A stretch of 64,000 bases of DNA from an uncultured Gemmatimonadota bacterium. Lineage in GTDB: Bacteria; Gemmatimonadota; Gemmatimonadetes; Palauibacterales; Palauibacteraceae. The position numbers and the translations under genes were made by a program. The notes below the pieces were generated by a model. That model made no database searches. It was not told the DNA's origin and worked only from the letters and a program-made list of their open reading frames with translations. Below are positions 18,115 to 26,617 of the stretch, in pieces. Numbering within the stretch: position 1 is the first letter of the stretch; every line of letters starts with the position of its first letter. The stretch spans positions 1 through 64,000 of the forward strand of contig CAJWLK010000008.1 in assembly GCA_913043255.1 (NCBI GenBank). Reading direction: 5' to 3'.

Positions 18115-19188
18115 CTAAGCGCTGTCGTTGACCATTTTACTTGCCAACACTTCCACAAACTCGTGCATTTGTTTCTCCGGACCCACGGTCACTCGAAGGT
18201 GGCCTTCAAACGGATCATTATCAAAAGGTCCTTTTATGTAGATCCCATCATTTTCGAGTTCGGCTACCAACGGGCCACCATCGACCAGGGCAGGCAGCTT
18301 GAAGAAGACAAAGTTGGCTTCGCTCCTGAGAACCTCACACCCGAGGTTCGGGAGCTCAGCGTAAAGGTGCTCCTTACCAGCATTCACATCTTCAACATAG
18401 CTCTCCATGATATGGAGATTGTCGAGCATGAACTGACCGATCTTAGCCGCCATTCCCGATATTTCGTGCACAAGTTTCACTCGGTACAGTTCCGCGATGA
18501 GATTCGGATTTGCCGAAAGAAATCCTATCCTGAGTGCAGCAAGTCCGAACGCTTTTGAGAACGTCCGACTGATGATGAGGTTATCGAACTCATCAATATG
18601 TTGGACAAAACTCTGCGGATAGAAGTGGTGGTATGCTTCATCCACGAGAAGAAGTGCTTCACACTCCCTAGCAGCAGCCGCGATCTTCAGGAGGTCTTCT
18701 TCCGAAATGACTGATCCGGTGTGATTCGGATTTGCAATGACGACGAGACGGGTTTCGGGCCGAATGTCAGCGATCATCTTGTCGATGTCGAGCGTCAAAC
18801 CCGGTCCATATGTCCAATTTCGTTCCACCGCACCAAACATACGGCTGTATACCGAAAACATGGCGTAGGTTGGGACGAGAATGATTACTTCATCCCCTTG
18901 TTCCACAAAAGTTTCAAAAATAGCTCGAATCCCCGTGTCAGATCCGGCGGTAAGAAGGACACGATCTCGAGGGATATCCAGCCAAGACACAATCTTTCGG
19001 TAGAAAGGCTCAAGCTCACCATACGCCACAATATCATAAGGCGTGAGGGTAGCTAGCAGTCGGGAAAATTCTTCATCTGAAAAGAGCGTAGTCCGTTCAT
19101 TTGCATCCAGTCTCTCAATTGCAGATCGAAACTCCGGCTGTGGGGCAGGGCGAGTGACGTCACGAACCGGCCTCTTAGCTTGAATCAT
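18115..19188 (-). CDS. Class I/II PLP aminotransferase, HisC-like
   Basis: The 357-residue protein is of fold-type I. It shows LLTAGSDTGIRAIFE, NPNHTGSVISEEDLL, LLVDEAYHHFYP and RTFSKAFGLAALRIGF; the Lys in the last is the PLP-binding residue. The closest recognisable family is histidinol-phosphate aminotransferase. No other his genes are present, and the neighbours are sugar genes, so it probably aminates a sugar-derived ketone or keto acid. A threonine-phosphate decarboxylase-like activity (CobD) is another option for this fold. Confidence 0.75.
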   Translation of the reverse strand: MIQAKRPVRDVTRPAPQPEFRSAIERLDANERTTLFSDEEFSRLLATLTPYDIVAYGELEPFYRKIVSWLDIPRDRVLLTAGSDTGIRAIFETFVEQGDEVIILVPTYAMFSVYSRMFGAVERNWTYGPGLTLDIDKMIADIRPETRLVVIANPNHTGSVISEEDLLKIAAAARECEALLLVDEAYHHFYPQSFVQHIDEFDNLIISRTFSKAFGLAALRIGFLSANPNLIAELYRVKLVHEISGMAAKIGQFMLDNLHIMESYVEDVNAGKEHLYAELPNLGCEVLRSEANFVFFKLPALVDGGPLVAELENDGIYIKGPFDNDPFEGHLRVTVGPEKQMHEFVEVLASKMVNDSA

Positions 19189-19244
19189 TGGGTAGCAGTA
19201 GCCTTTTTCAATTGGGATTATTTAGACGAGAATTTTGGACTGCG

Positions 19245-20846
19245 CTAGATAGTTTCGGAACCGGATCTATCCAACAGTGTGCAAACCGCATCGGCGACCG
19301 CAACGACTTCGTCCTCCGTTGTCGGGGCCTCCGAAAACACAGGGTTGAAGGTATGCTCACACCTCCGTCCGAATTCCAGTTTCATCCGTTCGAATCCTTC
19401 TTCCGGGTGTAGCATATCTACGCGAGCATAGTGACAACGTCCCCGAATCAGTTCTAATGCGCCGGACTGAAGCCGGCGCATTCCAGGATCAAAGAATAGG
19501 ACGGGTTTGTTTGTTGCGTTCACGTATGCAAGCGTAGTTGTTGGATAATCAATGGCATAAACATCTGCCTGCTCAAAGACTTTACCTAAATCGCCGTCCA
19601 TCATCTTAAAATTTGGCGGGTCATATCTATGGGTCCGTCGCTTAGGATGAAGCCGCACCAAGGGACGCTTACCGGTTTGCTCTTCAAGCCATGTAAGAAG
19701 TTTCATCTGCCACTGCATATATGTCGCAGGATGCACATCGCGGAATGGGCCATAGCGATATGCCGAACAGTTCGTCGCAATATAAAGGACTCTCGACCCT
19801 CTCAGGGAACGGACCGGCAAAACCGGGCCGTTCGCACGAAACCGCTCTACCAGGGGATCAGTACGAGAAAAGAAGCGGACCGGGCGACCCATCAAGTCAA
19901 CTGCACCACCTAATGTTCCGACCGCACGCTGTTTTTCGATATCGCCGTAAGCCATCTTTGCGTCGGCAAGTATCCCCTCTGTTAATGCATAGTAGGGCTC
20001 GTCGAAAATCAGGTGATGAGCTCCATGGCAGATCATAAGAACCGGAATCCCATTGGAGCGGGCTCTTGTGGCGGCAAGGCGCGCTCGGCTATCTGAGAGA
20101 GAACCTGTAACAAGAAGATCTGCAGAGGCTAACGAGGACACGCTCATTTCCGGAAGATTGATACATTTTTCCAACGCATGTCTGTTAAAAGGTCGGAGAT
20201 TCTCCGGGGCCTGATCGAACCATCGGGCGAGTTCTCCATGGACTCTTTCGATCCATCGACTTAAACACTGCTTCTGTTCAGAAACGTCCCTAATAATTCG
20301 AGCATCCGTGGGCGAATCTGGAATCAAATCCACCCCCCGTTTCCTAAGCTCAATCCCTAGGTCTGTCCACGTGAACGTAGTATTCCCGACATAAGAAACA
20401 CTTGGTATATCTGTAACCTGAGAAGCTCGCCGACGAGCCCAGCGTATTGCTCGAATCTTCCTATGGATTCGACCTGGCAGGGACCGAGGCGATCGGAGTC
20501 CAATACGGCGGCCAACTGGAGTCTCAGTGGTAGGATCAATGAAGCCAAGCACGCGTTCATACTCTTCGAAATAATGCTGGCATACACTGACTTGGAAATT
20601 CTTGAAGAAGATGAGCGCCAGGTTGTAGTTAAAACCAATTTCGGAAGACAGTTCACTGATCTCTTCTATACAGTCGTATAATCCCGCAAGAATCAAAGAA
20701 GAAATCCGGTTGTAGGCGTCCGGCGAGAAGGGCTCGCAGCCCTCGAATTCGGGCATCTCAACCACTATCCGATCCAAACCTGTACGGGCTTGATCAACAA
20801 GTGACTTCCTACACGTCGCGTCTTCCTTATCACCCCCCAAATTCAT
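19245..20846 (-). CDS. Probable GT-B-type surface-polysaccharide transferase
   Basis: I cannot assign this 533-residue protein to a named family. The C-terminal part reads SRVLYIATNCSAYRYGPFRD, PLVRLHPKRRTHRYDPP and FEQADVYAIDYPTTTLAYV. The first two look like the donor-binding domain of capsule GT-B enzymes, with His and Lys in the phosphate region. The last is the Ser/Thr-rich loop where CDP-glycerol-type transferases bind substrate. It overlaps the sulfotransferase gene upstream by 17 nt. The order suggests that the sulfated unit is also elongated by this protein. Confidence 0.5.
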   Translation of the reverse strand: MNLGGDKEDATCRKSLVDQARTGLDRIVVEMPEFEGCEPFSPDAYNRISSLILAGLYDCIEEISELSSEIGFNYNLALIFFKNFQVSVCQHYFEEYERVLGFIDPTTETPVGRRIGLRSPRSLPGRIHRKIRAIRWARRRASQVTDIPSVSYVGNTTFTWTDLGIELRKRGVDLIPDSPTDARIIRDVSEQKQCLSRWIERVHGELARWFDQAPENLRPFNRHALEKCINLPEMSVSSLASADLLVTGSLSDSRARLAATRARSNGIPVLMICHGAHHLIFDEPYYALTEGILADAKMAYGDIEKQRAVGTLGGAVDLMGRPVRFFSRTDPLVERFRANGPVLPVRSLRGSRVLYIATNCSAYRYGPFRDVHPATYMQWQMKLLTWLEEQTGKRPLVRLHPKRRTHRYDPPNFKMMDGDLGKVFEQADVYAIDYPTTTLAYVNATNKPVLFFDPGMRRLQSGALELIRGRCHYARVDMLHPEEGFERMKLEFGRRCEHTFNPVFSEAPTTEDEVVAVADAVCTLLDRSGSETI

Positions 20847-21699
20847 AGCCCACTCGAGCCATTACAGCGCCTGCCTCGCGTTGGATAAACGCAACATCAC
20901 TTTCCGAAAATTCCTTGGTCCATTCACCGACCTTCCCTTTATGTGGGAGCTTGGCGGTACTGGTCCTTTCATCTTGTCCAGAAGAGAGACGCTTGAGCTT
21001 TTTCACCAGTCGCCCACCGATCCCTCGCGTCGGTAGAACGGGGCGCTCACGCTGATTTTTAAGCCTTTCCTCAAACTTCAGGTCCCTTGCGACACTTTGC
21101 ATCGTTGGCTCCCACTTGCTGGAAAGTGCCTCATACGAGACTTGGGAAATTCTATCCTGACACATCCAAGATTCTACGTGGTGAGCCCAATAGCTGGCTC
21201 GATTGCGATCAAAGTTCTCAAATGTTCGAACTGGCAGGATGAAATCGTTAGGTGTCCGAATGAACTCAGACAAGTTCGTCGATGAATGGCGATTCATCTC
21301 GCCCAGAAAGAGGATCCCTCCACCTCTCTTTATATAATGGTAGTGTGAAACCATTACATCTCGGCTATCTCGCCGGACATAAAGAATCCTAAACTCCTCG
21401 TAGATCGTCCGAATTATTTCGCGCACATCTGTAGAGAGGATTGGATCCTCGATCGCGGCCTCGAAGTCTTCAGGAAGCATGTGCGACTTGAAGATGCCAA
21501 CAGTTTCGCCAGTTTGGTTTAGGTAGTCCGAAAACTGTTGGCGCAGGGCTTTACCGTGGCTGAGGATGAGCCCTTCGGGGCTCAGGCCTGCTCCTCCCGG
21601 GTGGACCTGGAACTCGATGTCAACGAAGTTCTTCCTTATCGAATCGATCGTAAAGTGTGTTCCAGAGCGTGGGTGGCTCACCACCAAGACACCTTTCAC
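20830..21699 (-). CDS. PAPS-dependent sulfotransferase
   Basis: The 289-residue protein has both PAPS-binding motifs of the sulfotransferase family: the 5'-phosphosulfate loop VVSHPRSGTHFTIDS at residues 6-20 and the 3'-phosphate site RILYVRRDSRDVMVSHY near residue 110. It would move sulfate from PAPS to a glycan hydroxyl in the cytoplasm. The start is a GTG at 21699. The gene is divergent from a phosphatase gene only 35 bp away. Tyrosylprotein or lipid targets are possible, but the location inside a glycan locus favours sugar sulfation. Confidence 0.85.
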   Translation of the reverse strand: MKGVLVVSHPRSGTHFTIDSIRKNFVDIEFQVHPGGAGLSPEGLILSHGKALRQQFSDYLNQTGETVGIFKSHMLPEDFEAAIEDPILSTDVREIIRTIYEEFRILYVRRDSRDVMVSHYHYIKRGGGILFLGEMNRHSSTNLSEFIRTPNDFILPVRTFENFDRNRASYWAHHVESWMCQDRISQVSYEALSSKWEPTMQSVARDLKFEERLKNQRERPVLPTRGIGGRLVKKLKRLSSGQDERTSTAKLPHKGKVGEWTKEFSESDVAFIQREAGAVMARVGYEFGG

Positions 21700-21734
21700 T
21701 ACACTACCAACAATAAGACGAGTAAAACGATTTC

Positions 21735-22505
21735 ATGGATCATGACCGCGAATTGCAACTGGCAATGGAGACGGCACGGACCGCTGGGGACTTTCTTCGA
21801 AGTTCCCAGGCCCGCGATCTCGGTATCCTCAGTAGCAAAGGGAGGGACATAAAACTAGAAGCGGACCATGAGGCCCAGACAATCATTCTCAGGGGCTTGG
21901 CGTCTCACAGTGACTATCCAATCCTCGCTGAAGAGATGGAGGAGGGGGACCGGAACCGACCGATGGACTCTCCACTCTGGATCGTCGATCCCCTCGACGG
22001 AAGCCTGAACTTTAGTCGTGGAATTCCATTTTCGGCAGTTTCTATTGCGCTCTGGAAAGGGGACCAAGCACTCCTGGGAGTCGTCTATGATTTTAATCAC
22101 AACGAAATATTTCAGGGACTAGTCGGAAAAGGGGCATGGGGCAAAGAAGAAAATCCTTTGATTGTATCCACGATTAGCGAACCCTCTCAGGCAACTCTCG
22201 CGACAGGTTTTCCCGTCGCTCGGAGCTTCAGCCCACAAAGTATAGCAGCGTCTATAGAACGCTCTAGACAATTCAAGAAACTGCGCCTATTCGGCTCTGC
22301 CGCGCTCTCCCTAGCGTATGTCGCCAGTGGTCGAGTAGACGCATATATGGAGGAAGACGTCATGCTTTGGGATGTCGCCGCCGGTATAGCTCTTGTAGAG
22401 GCAGCAGGCGGCCACGTCAAAATCGATAGCTCTTCACAGGTCGCCTGGGCGGTTACCGTTCGAGGGGCCGGCCAGTCACTTTTGTGTGACCACATGGTCA
22501 GTTGA
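21735..22505 (+). CDS. Inositol-monophosphatase-superfamily phosphatase (possible PAP phosphatase)
   Basis: The 256-residue protein has the metal-binding motifs of the superfamily: KLEADHEAQ, ILAEEMEEGD, WIVDPLDGSLNFSRGIPF and the late MLWDVAAGIALVEAAGG. The DPLDGSLNF form looks more like IMPase/SuhB than classical CysQ. Its neighbour is a sulfotransferase, whose by-product PAP must be hydrolysed, so a 3'(2'),5'-bisphosphate nucleotidase role is attractive. A sugar-phosphate phosphatase for the glycan pathway is the alternative. It is the only plus-strand gene among the polysaccharide genes, and its promoter must lie at least partly inside the sulfotransferase gene. Confidence 0.75.
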   Translation: MDHDRELQLAMETARTAGDFLRSSQARDLGILSSKGRDIKLEADHEAQTIILRGLASHSDYPILAEEMEEGDRNRPMDSPLWIVDPLDGSLNFSRGIPFSAVSIALWKGDQALLGVVYDFNHNEIFQGLVGKGAWGKEENPLIVSTISEPSQATLATGFPVARSFSPQSIAASIERSRQFKKLRLFGSAALSLAYVASGRVDAYMEEDVMLWDVAAGIALVEAAGGHVKIDSSSQVAWAVTVRGAGQSLLCDHMVS

Positions 22506-22536
22506 TTAGCCGCCTCAAATAAACGACAGCACATTT

Positions 22537-23976
22537 TCAGGTGGGAACTCCCTCCATAATCCAGGCTTGAGGTGCAAACGAATCCGCCCCCTGGCGCTGC
22601 TTCAAGATCTGTTCGATAAGCCAACCATCTTCTGGACTTTTAATCTCGAAGCTATCCCACCAGGGCATAACGATATGACCCACTTTCCCCGATACATTCG
22701 CACCCTCTTCCAGGCTATCCCGCCAAACAACACGGATCGCGCCATTGCTCGTAAAGAGTGCCTCTCGTTCAACTCGGATCTGCCGATGCATTGCAGGATT
22801 CAACGGCTCCATGCCTTGGCTCGCGTGCACATAGTGGAGTTGATAATCCTCATATACGCTTACTACGCTATCGACATTGTAGAGGAGGAGCGTATCGAGT
22901 GCCTTGCCTATGTGCTCGCCGCTCCTGAGGGGGCAGTGGACGCTGAGAGAAACAATGATATCAGGATAGGTACCACCCTCCTCTAAGTAATCCACCACTT
23001 CGCTCAGCACTTTATTTTCTGATACTCGGCTCTTAGAGAGCTCCTCAGGACGAAGCCGTGCCTCAACTTGAGGGTATGAGTTTTGAACGTAATCAACTAC
23101 CTGCGGATCATCCGTCGTTACTAGTACACGGTCAACGTCTTCAACCTCAACCACTGAATCCAATGTGTAGTCAAGGAGGACTTTGTCGGCGAATTCGGTG
23201 AGCACCACATTGGGCAATTCTTCATAGGTGTTCTTTGCACCCACCACCGCCATAACTGTTGGTTTGACACTGCCGGAGTTCCGCTTCACCCATGCCCTCT
23301 TGATCTCTGCTCGCGTGGAAAGGAGATCTGCCTCGTGAGATGAGAGCGAATTTGAATGCTGCCGGTAATAGAATAGGGGGGTCGGGACGTTTGCGATCGG
23401 ATAACGATTCAAAACTTTTAACCAAAGATCATAGCCGTCCTGCCGATCGTAGCTCTCATCGTACCCGCCCACCGTTTTCAGTACCCGTTTTCTCACAAGA
23501 GAACAGGCACCATGAGCGGGAAGGTCTAGGAGATCTACCTCCGATCCTACCCGTTTACGACTTTCTACGCCCAGATAGTTCCCTACCTCATCTACATAGA
23601 TATAGTTCGAATACACCAGCGCCACGTCAGGGTGCAAATCCATATAATGGGTCAAAACCAGGAGAGCGTTTTCGTCTAGATAGTCATCTGGATCCAGACG
23701 CATGATGTAGCGTCCGCGTGCGGCTCGAAGCGCAACATTCGCACACGCTTGGAGACCTTTGGCCGTGTCATGTGTAATAATGGAAATGCGGTCAGGGTCG
23801 GCAGCCGCAAATCGATTTGCAATACTAATTGTTTCATCCGTGGGACCATCCGCGATGATGATCAGTTCCCAATCCACATAACTCTGGCCAAGTATGCTCT
23901 CGACTGCCTGGGGGAGGTAATGCCCGTAGTTGTGACAGGGGCTGTATACCGTAACAGTCGGTTTCTTGGAACTCAT
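22537..23976 (-). CDS. Fusion: family 2 glycosyltransferase + NeuA-like CMP-sugar cytidylyltransferase
   Basis: Residues 1-235 form a GT-A glycosyltransferase: TVYSPCHNYGHYLPQAVES, ADGPTDETISIA and the DXD-type RLDPDDYLDE near residue 95. Residues 240-479 resemble acylneuraminate cytidylyltransferase, with VLLDYTLDSV, DRVLVTTDDPQVVDY, VSLSVHCPLRSGEHI and FEIKSPEDGWLIE. The usual NeuA loop RGGSKxxPxKN is replaced by VVGAKNTYEELPNVVL, so the first Arg and the Gly-Ser pair are missing. The protein may make CMP-nonulosonate and transfer it, or the C-terminal half may only bind it. There is no internal stop or frame change between the halves. The next gene upstream is the WbpG-type amidotransferase. 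Confidence 0.75.
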   Translation of the reverse strand: MSSKKPTVTVYSPCHNYGHYLPQAVESILGQSYVDWELIIIADGPTDETISIANRFAAADPDRISIITHDTAKGLQACANVALRAARGRYIMRLDPDDYLDENALLVLTHYMDLHPDVALVYSNYIYVDEVGNYLGVESRKRVGSEVDLLDLPAHGACSLVRKRVLKTVGGYDESYDRQDGYDLWLKVLNRYPIANVPTPLFYYRQHSNSLSSHEADLLSTRAEIKRAWVKRNSGSVKPTVMAVVGAKNTYEELPNVVLTEFADKVLLDYTLDSVVEVEDVDRVLVTTDDPQVVDYVQNSYPQVEARLRPEELSKSRVSENKVLSEVVDYLEEGGTYPDIIVSLSVHCPLRSGEHIGKALDTLLLYNVDSVVSVYEDYQLHYVHASQGMEPLNPAMHRQIRVEREALFTSNGAIRVVWRDSLEEGANVSGKVGHIVMPWWDSFEIKSPEDGWLIEQILKQRQGADSFAPQAWIMEGVPT

Positions 23977-23998
23977 GATCGGGCAGATGAAGTCAGGG

Positions 23999-25120
23999 TC
24001 ATACGAGGTCTTTGGCCTTCCCTGTACGCTTGGCCTTCAGGATGTTTTCGAACTCCTCCTCCGTATAACCAGTGATCTCAAGATAATAGTCTAGTTCATC
24101 AGGCCTTTTTCCATCCAATTCTCGGATGAGTTCAAAGGCTTCTTCTCGGGTCAGGAGGCCAGCCCGCACATCTTGGCTGGCATGATCCGTCGTGCGGCCG
24201 AAACCCCGTTTGACATATTTCGCATAGTCGTGCACACCGGACATGCGGCATTCAACGCTCTTATACCCCTTGTACGTGCCCTCTACATCGTCCTCCCGCC
24301 ATCCATATTCTTCTTTCAAGAACTCAACTTGACGCTCACCATCCCAAAAGATGTAGTCGCCGAGAAAAATGCCTCGGACACCTACGGTCTCGAGTTCTTC
24401 TTTTGTTGGAAACTGGAACGGGTAGAGGTCTCGGCGGGAAATGTCGTCCGTAATCATCTTGTCGGCATCCGCCTTCATTGAGATCTCACGGTAGTAGTTC
24501 TCATCAAACGTTACTTGGTCGTCATAGCTCGCCTTGTTACCCGCCTCAGCCACTGATTCACCCCAAACGACGAGAGGGATCTGGAACTTGACCGCAACTT
24601 GGAGCGGGAAGGCACCAACGCCGGCATGGCAATGCCAGCAAGAGTCACCGATAACCTGAAGTGAGTTGCGTGCTATACGGTTTACAAGAGTTCGGTTTGG
24701 AGTAAACATGATGTGGTCTGCTTCGACCTTCTCAAGAATGTTCCAGAGATTGTATTTCCCTGTCTCCGTGAACCAGCTGTGGCTAAAGGTGCAGGCGAGC
24801 GGTTTCATACCATAAACCTTGGTCAGCAGATGGAGTTGGAAGGCACTGTCCTTTCCGCCGCTGATAGGCACCAAGCAGTCGTAGTTGTTGCCGCTGATGG
24901 ACTTATAGTGCTCGAGGACTCGGCCAAGCCCTTTCTGACGCTCCGCCCAATCAATATGCATCTTCTGCTCGGAACTCTGGCATGCACGGCAGATCCCCAT
25001 ATCATCAAAGATCGTACCCTCTGAGGTCTCCGGCATACAACACCGCGAACAGTATTGGACATCTTCGTTCGGCGGTCTACCGAGGCCCATCTCCCGGATC
25101 GGCTCTCCTGCGTTGGCCAT
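23999..25120 (-). CDS. N-acetyl sugar amidotransferase, WbpG/PseA/LegX family
   Basis: The 373-residue protein has a zinc-type Cys set (YCSRCCMP at 23-30 and CRACQ at 44-48) and the PP-loop ATP motif VPISGGKDS at 84-92. This is the pattern of WbpG, PseA and LegX. These proteins convert an N-acetyl group on a nucleotide sugar or nonulosonic acid to an acetamidino group, using ammonia supplied by a HisH-like glutaminase. No HisH or HisF homologue is visible in the window; the upstream gene, 87 bp away, is a GatA-like amidase. The gene itself looks complete. Confidence 0.85.
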   Translation of the reverse strand: MANAGEPIREMGLGRPPNEDVQYCSRCCMPETSEGTIFDDMGICRACQSSEQKMHIDWAERQKGLGRVLEHYKSISGNNYDCLVPISGGKDSAFQLHLLTKVYGMKPLACTFSHSWFTETGKYNLWNILEKVEADHIMFTPNRTLVNRIARNSLQVIGDSCWHCHAGVGAFPLQVAVKFQIPLVVWGESVAEAGNKASYDDQVTFDENYYREISMKADADKMITDDISRRDLYPFQFPTKEELETVGVRGIFLGDYIFWDGERQVEFLKEEYGWREDDVEGTYKGYKSVECRMSGVHDYAKYVKRGFGRTTDHASQDVRAGLLTREEAFELIRELDGKRPDELDYYLEITGYTEEEFENILKAKRTGKAKDLV

Positions 25121-25207
25121 CCCGATTATGCTCCTATCATCCTTGGTCGTTTTTCTGAAAGTTCTCTACGATGTTTTGAGGGGTGATCATTCCATTCAAA
25201 CCGTGTC

Positions 25208-26617
25208 TCAAACACTTTCCGGCAGACTTGGATAGGGGCCTTGGTTCGTGGCCAGACCTTCTGTTACGAGCAACTCGGCGAAAGCGAGAAGACTGTAGTC
25301 GTTATGCTTCGCGCCTACGATCTGCACACCCAACGGTAGACCATTAGGCCCCACATTGCTCGGAATGGAGAGAGACGGCACCCCACAGAAAGTCCACAGC
25401 AAACAGTTGTCAGGACGATCGCGGGTCTCCAGTCCAACTCTTGCTTCGCCAGCAGCCGCAAGCGTTAGTATAACATCGCAGTCGTGGAATTCCTGCTCTA
25501 ATTCGACAACCCGTTCGGCCTGGAAATCGGCGTCTTCCTGATAATCTTCCAACGTCACCGTCCGCCCGCGTTCTACCATGGAGCTAAAAATAGAACTCAG
25601 CTTATCCGGGTGCGAACTTTCCTCCTGAAAATAATAGGCGAGCATTCGACAATACATTCGTTCGTGGGCATCGTGGATCCTCGAGAATGTGTCCGGAAGC
25701 TCTTTCTCGTAAACACAGACCCGGTCCAGACTTGATACCCGCCTAGCAAACTCCTCCAGAGCCTCCCGAGCATAGGGTTCCGCTTCACTCCACTGGGGTC
25801 CTCGGACGAGCCGGACCCGCCAGTCTTTCAAGCCGGACGGCTCCTGCTCAGCCTGGTCTAGAGCCCGCCTGACGAAGGGATAGTTTCGTCCTGAGACCCG
25901 TGCCAAATCGAAAACAAGTTTCATGTCTTCCACTGTGCGGGCCATAAACGCTACGTGGTCAAGGCGATCTGTAGTTTTGAGAACTGCAGTGCGCGGGACC
26001 AGACCAAACGAGGGCTTGAATCCGTAAATTCCACAGTAGCTAGCTGGCCGGATGGTAGATCCTGCAGTCTGACTGCCTAGGGCTAAAGGAACCATCCCTG
26101 TGGCTACGGCCGCCGCAGACCCACTGGACGATGTGCCTGGAGACCGTTGTGGATCGTATGGATTCCGTGTGGGGCTGGGGTGATGGACCCCAAACTCAGC
26201 AGTATGGGTCTTCCCCATCACTATCCCGTCGGCCCAACGAAGTTTTTCAACGACCCGTGCATCGTTACCGGGGGTAAACCCTTCCCACAGTGGACTTCCC
26301 ATCTGGGTCGGCATGTCCCTTGTATTAAAAATATCCTTCACCCCGATGGGAACGCCTTGGAGAACGCCAATGCTTTCTCCCCGTTCCCTGCGTCGATCTA
26401 ATTCAATCGCTGTCTGAAGAGGCAGTTCAGGATCAAGATAAGCCCAAGCTTGAACAGCACCTTCCAACTCCTCCACCCGTGCCAGACACGACCGGACAAG
26501 TTCCTCGCTCGACAGATCGCCCGCTTCAATCCTTCGGACAACCTCCGCGGCATTCATACGGTAAGGTTCCAAACTTATGTTCTCCCTCTCTTCCTTAGCC
26601 GAACTATTCCGGAGCAC
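25208..26617 (-). CDS. Amidase-signature-family protein (GatA-like)
   Basis: The 469-residue protein has the Ser-cisSer-Lys triad region: Lys94 in GVPIGVKDIFN, the Ser-rich loop GTSSSGSAAAVATG at 161-174 and the nucleophile Ser187 in GSQTAGSTIRPAS. It ends near the usual length for the family. Members hydrolyse amides, and GatA releases ammonia from glutamine. No gatB or gatC is nearby. The neighbour is an amidotransferase that needs ammonia, so a glutaminase-like role is possible; removing an acyl or amide group from the glycan precursor is the alternative. A start at Met21 (26557) would remove the 14-nt overlap with the upstream gene. Confidence 0.75.
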   Translation of the reverse strand: MLRNSSAKEERENISLEPYRMNAAEVVRRIEAGDLSSEELVRSCLARVEELEGAVQAWAYLDPELPLQTAIELDRRRERGESIGVLQGVPIGVKDIFNTRDMPTQMGSPLWEGFTPGNDARVVEKLRWADGIVMGKTHTAEFGVHHPSPTRNPYDPQRSPGTSSSGSAAAVATGMVPLALGSQTAGSTIRPASYCGIYGFKPSFGLVPRTAVLKTTDRLDHVAFMARTVEDMKLVFDLARVSGRNYPFVRRALDQAEQEPSGLKDWRVRLVRGPQWSEAEPYAREALEEFARRVSSLDRVCVYEKELPDTFSRIHDAHERMYCRMLAYYFQEESSHPDKLSSIFSSMVERGRTVTLEDYQEDADFQAERVVELEQEFHDCDVILTLAAAGEARVGLETRDRPDNCLLWTFCGVPSLSIPSNVGPNGLPLGVQIVGAKHNDYSLLAFAELLVTEGLATNQGPYPSLPESV

